Of a stretch of DNA of 64,000 nt, positions 60,555 through 64,000 are shown in pieces. The notes below the pieces were generated by a model. That model ran no database searches. It had not been told where the DNA came from and saw only the letters and a program-made list of their open reading frames with translations. Origin of the DNA: CALMBW01 sp963779645. Lineage in GTDB: Bacteria > Actinomycetota > CADDZG01 > WHSQ01. Position numbers and translations under genes: made by a program. Location: contig CAVZYX010000005.1 in the NCBI GenBank assembly GCA_963779645.1, positions 744,001 to 808,000 of the forward strand, given 5' to 3'. Every line of letters begins with the position of its first letter. Position 1 is the first letter of the stretch.

Positions 60555-61367
60555 CTATCGGTTCACGCGGCCAACTTGTTTGTCAAAGTGCTGCCAACCG
60601 AACTCTGGGTCCCAACGCATCCCATCGCCACTGCTCCAGGTGCTCATGACCCAGAGGTGTGTCACTTCCTCAGGAAGAACTGGGGCAATGGTGGGGAGAG
60701 GTGCGTTGTCTCGCATTAGAAGATCGGTTGCCGCGAAGGGCGCGTCCGCGAATCCCGGAAGGATAACGAACAGATGTCGCTCGGGGGCACCAGAGTTTCG
60801 AAGCTTCGTGAGATTGTGTGCCTGTTGTGGTTGAGCGGTCCACATGCCTATCCAATCTGCGAGTGAGTCGCCGGCCTCAGCGACCCATCCCCCAGATCTC
60901 TCCTCAGGTAGTTCGATATTGGGGTAGATGCTTCCCGGGAAATCGGTGCCTCCTTGAAAGACGTGAGAGATTCCGAGATCAGCTGCCATTTCACTAAAGG
61001 GAACCGGATGCCATTGATTGACTCGGATCTCTCGAACGCCAGCTTGTTCTAACTGTCTCAATAGACCCGGAAGCTCCTTATGCAGACGCCGGGCACACGC
61101 TTGCGGGAGAAGGACAACTGACCAGCCACCGGCGAGTTCAGGGTCGATCCAACGCCCGCCGCCGTTTATGAGTTTCCATAGCTCAATCGATTCAGCATCT
61201 GCCGCGGCCGTAATCTCGACAGCCGCTGTCGGCCGGTTTTCATAATCGATTTCAAGATCGAACATTCCAGGTCTGCGACCATCGTCGTGCTGCCTGACCT
61301 CGACTCCACCGAGTGCCGCACTAATACATTGGCGAGCCCACTCTTCTTCTCCGCGATTCCTCGGCAC
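60555..61367 (-). CDS. Hypothetical protein, possible PD-(D/E)XK-like nuclease fold
   Basis: 270 residues. GMFDLEIDYENRPTAAVEIT (about residues 34-53) gives a D then E-x-T on adjacent strands, similar to the restriction-endonuclease fold, but with Thr where the catalytic Lys is expected. No other motif recognised. Codon use and GC look lower than in the core genes to the left. Convergent with the AbiGi-like gene. Confidence 0.5.
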   Translation of the reverse strand: MPRNRGEEEWARQCISAALGGVEVRQHDDGRRPGMFDLEIDYENRPTAAVEITAAADAESIELWKLINGGGRWIDPELAGGWSVVLLPQACARRLHKELPGLLRQLEQAGVREIRVNQWHPVPFSEMAADLGISHVFQGGTDFPGSIYPNIELPEERSGGWVAEAGDSLADWIGMWTAQPQQAHNLTKLRNSGAPERHLFVILPGFADAPFAATDLLMRDNAPLPTIAPVLPEEVTHLWVMSTWSSGDGMRWDPEFGWQHFDKQVGRVNR

Positions 61368-61514
61368 TCAACAAGTATGAGGTCTATCGTGAATCACGGG
61401 CGTGAGTAGGAGATCTCGGAGTGGAAAGATGGTCGAAACCTCGGTTCGGGTTCATCGACATGCTTCATACGAAGGGACAGGGATCAACGATGGTGTCGGG
61501 AGAGGTGACCTGAT

Positions 61515-62258
61515 GTGGTGGATGTTTCAGCGATCAACAGATTTCTTCAGGGGGAGCTTGCAAGAAGATCGCTTTCGGAGGTAGCTGCTGTCGAGGCAGC
61601 AAGTTGGCTGGAAGAAGAGGGACTCCTGAAGGATTCAACTCAGAGGGCTGGCAAACCGCTTCGCGATTTGCTCCGAGCTGGAGTAATTAGTGGCCAACGA
61701 CAGATGGCCAATCGGCGATGGTTCATAGATCTCGAGCGCTCTCGCAGGTACTGGATTCTTTGCAGCAAGCCGGAGACTTCAAAGATCGAGTTGGCGATAA
61801 CCGAGTTGGAGGTAGCCACTTGGACATCGAAGGGGAGCGATCTTCGCCCCGGGGATCGCTGCGCGATTTGGCGTTACAAAGGTCGTACCGAAAAACGAGG
61901 AATCGTCGCGCTTGGAGAGGTTCTTTCGCCGCCGGAGGTCCGTACTGATTCCCATCCGGAGTATTGGGCTAATCGCTTCGCGAGCGACAGGCGAAATGAA
62001 AGTGTTCCGGCATGCGACACGGACCGTTCTTGCTCCGAGCATTACCAACGTCTCAATTGCTCGCTGCAGCAGGGTCTGACCAGCCACGGTTACGAGTGGT
62101 TTTGGGAGGTCCTGAACATGATTTCGCAAGCGATCGCCGCGTCCACCCGCCAAAATTACACCGATCATTTGCCCGGCTCCTTGCCACATTCGCGACTCGC
62201 TCGTCCAATCGCAAAATCGGCAATCGAGCGCGGGAGCGTCGCGCATGCCTTCAAATGA
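61515..62258 (+). pseudogene. EVE-domain protein, 3' end replaced
   Basis: Residues 1-75 form a helical domain (EVAAVEAASWLEEEGLLKD) and 79-155 begin an EVE/PUA-like domain: RYWILCSKPETSKIELA, LRPGDRCAIWRYKG, and RGIVALGEVLSPPE. After about residue 160 (61990) the frame is antisense to the nucleotidyltransferase segment of the opposing gene and no longer looks like EVE. EVE domains read modified bases and occur with modification-dependent restriction. GTG at 61515 after GGGAGAGGTGA. Read as a 3'-truncated gene at a junction near 61990-62010. Confidence 0.6.
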
Positions 62259-62930
62259 GGGGAAATCGTTAACGTCGATAACAACTCCCTGACCGTCACT
62301 CCAGATGACGTCAATCCCGAGTACGTCGAGACCGGTGTTGAGCCGGCACTCGTTGACCAGTTGTCCCGCAGCTTGCAATTGCGGTGTGGTTAAGTCGAGC
62401 TTAGGAGGAATAAGAAGATTGCCGCCAATCGCGTAGAGTTTCGTTTCAACACCGTTAGTAATTACCCGCTGAAGAAGTGTCCATCGCGGATGCAACTTCA
62501 TCGCTTGCGTGCCTGGTAGCCCATTATGGCTGGTCCATGCACCTTTTGCTACCCAGTCATTGGAGTGATCGGTGCCAGCAGGGGCCCAGCCACTCGGCGG
62601 GATGCTTACCCCCTTTGCGTGAAGCTCGGTGAACAGCGCGGGGCGGTTTAGAGCCTTTCGAACTCGATGAGGATGGTTAATGACCGTTGACCCCTTTGCG
62701 CACCATGCCTCGAGCAAGTTCAAGACCAGGGTTGACCGAGACATGGACACGATTGTTTGGAGATGGGGAGGGACAGATCGCGGAGGAAAGTCTGCCAGGT
62801 CTTGAGCTCGGAGGTCGCGGACTTCAACTCCCCGGGTTCTGAACTCCTCGTGGAGTCGACGGACAAGCTCCTTGTCAGCGCTTGGCCGGGAGGAATGTCT
62901 GTAGTGCCGAGTAACGAGTCCGATTATCAA
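61779..62930 (-). pseudogene. ATP-grasp plus nucleotidyltransferase fusion, 3' end replaced
   Basis: Residues 1-250 look like a RimK-type ATP-grasp: PHRVRKALNRPALFTELHAKG, then GIDVIWSDGQGVVIDVNDFPS (D...N with metal ligands). At about 256 a second enzyme starts, IGVILAGGRGDRLRN then LPKPLVTVAGQTLLQRAIETL, the N-terminus of a sugar-1-phosphate nucleotidyltransferase. After TVRVACR (residue 308, about 62007) the frame is antisense to the EVE gene. So only about 50 residues of the transferase survive. The start overlaps the upstream kinase by 56 bases. Confidence 0.65.
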
Positions 62931-63514
62931 TGCGCTGCTCCAACCAACCGAGTTCTATTGCCCGGGCCAAGTGATCGACAATCGCATCTGCGGCGCGATG
63001 TGCCTCAGATGGTAAGGCAGCCTCGGATGCAGAGGAAAAATGTACATAGTCAGCGACCGCGAGAAGGTCGCCAACACCGAGCTGGAGCTCATGACATTCA
63101 AGCTCGATAATCGAGTTAGGCATCCTTGAGTAAAGAGCGCTGCCCCGAAGGAGTCGCTCATATCGCAAATGGGCTGGTCGTTGAAACGCGACGAGGAGAA
63201 AAGGTGCACGTTCCGATAGCCACGCAGATTCAGCCAGTGTGCGAATGCCGTCTAAGACCACTCTAGAATCTGTCAATCCTTCAATCTCGCCCCATGCGCG
63301 TTCCACGAGAAACGTGGGTCCGAGGGTCTTCCTGAGAGTCCGTGACACTCTCCAACGCGGCTCTCGTTGATGATGGGTTCTCAGGCTGCTCGACCGCTTC
63401 GGTCAATAAACGGCTCAGGGAGAGCACTTTGTAAGCGTGACTTGACTCAAGTGCTTCGGCAACCAATGTCTTACCTGAGCCTGGCATACCGGTAAGCCCG
63501 ACAATCGCCTCCAT
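62875..63514 (-). pseudogene. P-loop nucleoside/dephospho-CoA kinase-like protein, frameshifted
   Basis: The first part gives MEAIVGLTGMPGSGKTLVAE (Walker A GMPGSGKT) and VLSLSRLLTEAVE. The second, in the next frame from about 63350, gives SRTLRKTLGPTFLVERAW, RVVLDGIRTLAESAWL and LLVAFQRPAHLRYERLLRG. Joined (one base less near 63345-63352) it makes about 212 residues like the COG0237/COG1936-type kinases, with the VVxDGIR and Rf.R motifs. Substrate unknown. Coupled to the ATP-grasp/transferase gene. Confidence 0.65.
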
Positions 63515-63903
63515 CCGCGTGACCTGATAGCGTGAGGATGAGACTGCGCCATAGTGGTCTCTTTTCGGGGCGGGATCGGCAAAGGCCGCCGCTCAACTTT
63601 CGAGAATCTCAGCGCGTCGGCGCCTTCGTCCGGTTTCCTCCCGCAGTGATCTTCACTCGACGAGTACGCGACGCTACTTGAGCTGTCTTGAGCAGCGAAC
63701 AGGTATGAGTAGATGGATTGTTCGACGCTGTCTGGCAAAAGCCGCAATAGTTGGGAGCCAACGGTTAATCCAGCCGCTGGAATACCGCCGCCAGCGATCG
63801 TTACGCTCGCGCCGACCAACCCCAGGTCAAAGCTCAACGAATTCTTGGGCTGCTTGAAGGATTTCCACGAGCGTTTTCTTAGGGATTCCGCCGCCTCTCG
63901 CAA
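63415..63903 (-). CDS. Hypothetical protein, uncertain
   Basis: Open frame of about 162 codons from a TTG. Residues 1-70 look protein-like, with a glycine-rich hydrophobic segment (LVGASVTIAGGGIPAAGLTV). The rest is Ser/Arg-rich and overlaps the kinase start by 100 bases, so the true end may be earlier; a one-base shift near 63680 would stop it quickly. No family recognised. In-frame stop at 63925-63927 precedes it. Confidence 0.3.
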   Translation of the reverse strand: MREAAESLRKRSWKSFKQPKNSLSFDLGLVGASVTIAGGGIPAAGLTVGSQLLRLLPDSVEQSIYSYLFAAQDSSSSVAYSSSEDHCGRKPDEGADALRFSKVERRPLPIPPRKETTMAQSHPHAIRSRGWRRLSGLPVCQAQVRHWLPKHLSQVTLTKCSP

Positions 63904-63924
63904 TAGTGGCTCTGAATTAGCCGT

Positions 63925-64000
63925 TTATGGAAGTCTGACGCGCATTCCCAAAACGACCAGATGTCCTGAAATGAGCTCGGTCCTGTATGAGTAAGCGTGT
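63925..64000 (-). CDS. C-terminus of a gene entering from the right edge (tentative)
   Basis: The minus frame ending TAA at 63925 reads YSYRTELISGHLVVLGMRVR then LP, a plausible beta-rich C-terminus. The other minus frames are also open over this short stretch, so the choice is uncertain. Too short to assign. Confidence 0.25.
   Translation of the reverse strand, partial: HAYSYRTELISGHLVVLGMRVRLP

Noticed and set aside
61402..61584. 60-codon frame upstream of the EVE gene
   Set aside because: Overlaps the better supported EVE start and has no recognisable features.

Overview
The window is high-GC, gene-dense DNA most consistent with an Actinomycetota bacterium, probably an uncultured lineage. 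Supporting signs are a BldC-type regulator next to a conserved hypothetical gene and a divergent leucine/valine dehydrogenase (the arrangement known around bldC in Streptomyces), the PurS/PurQ/small-PurL form of FGAM synthase, frequent TTG/GTG starts, and several starts that look leaderless. No genus can be named from the sequence alone.

Layout. (1) 0-7.2 kb: an FtsH-like protease cut by the window edge, a coupled membrane protein, a lipocalin-like protein, ArfB, a DUF255 thioredoxin-domain protein, small membrane proteins and a dodecin. (2) 7.2-18.5 kb: a long, tightly overlapping purine operon (purA-purD-purE-methyltransferase-purB-purC-Yip1-like membrane protein-purS-purQ-purL-purF). purQ is split by an apparent one-base frameshift. 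purM, purN, purH and purK are not here. (3) 18.5-31.1 kb: a secreted RTX-type protein behind a hairpin-rich leader, an enoyl-CoA hydratase coupled to nadB, the tyrosine/homogentisate pathway (hppD, hmgA, FAH-family hydrolase) and, convergent to it, a branched-chain 2-oxoacid dehydrogenase (E1a, E1b, E2) with a leucine/valine dehydrogenase. Together this is an amino-acid degradation block. (4) 31.2-43.7 kb: hypothetical-bldC, tRNA-Phe, tRNA-Asp, a GNAT protein, an ABC-2 exporter, a membrane GGDEF-EAL protein, a repeat-bearing intergenic region, tRNA-Glu, a patatin, an HPr-kinase-like protein with a degraded P-loop, an ABC-F ATPase (frameshifted), and secreted glycosidase-like and trypsin-like proteins. 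(5) 43.9-56.8 kb: two divergent, tightly coupled operons of exported proteins around a PucR-type regulator. One arm is CocE hydrolase-M14 carboxypeptidase-LVIVD propeller-DadA-like oxidase; the other is CocE hydrolase-BNR propeller-LVIVD propeller. They look like a duplicated extracellular degradation cassette. (6) 56.8-64 kb: an accessory region beside tRNA-Lys. It holds a degenerate tyrosine recombinase plus a DDE-transposase-like gene bracketed by a 10-bp direct repeat, an AlpA-like regulator, an AbiGi-like protein, a possible nuclease-fold protein, and a truncated EVE-domain gene that runs head-on into a truncated ATP-grasp/nucleotidyltransferase gene. A frameshifted P-loop kinase follows.

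Three genes (purQ, the ABC-F gene and the P-loop kinase) are each broken by what looks like one extra base. Because the polarity is the same and two are conserved core genes, sequencing or assembly error is as likely as real decay. The best candidates for something undescribed are the mirrored CocE/LVIVD operons and the recombinase-transposase pair.
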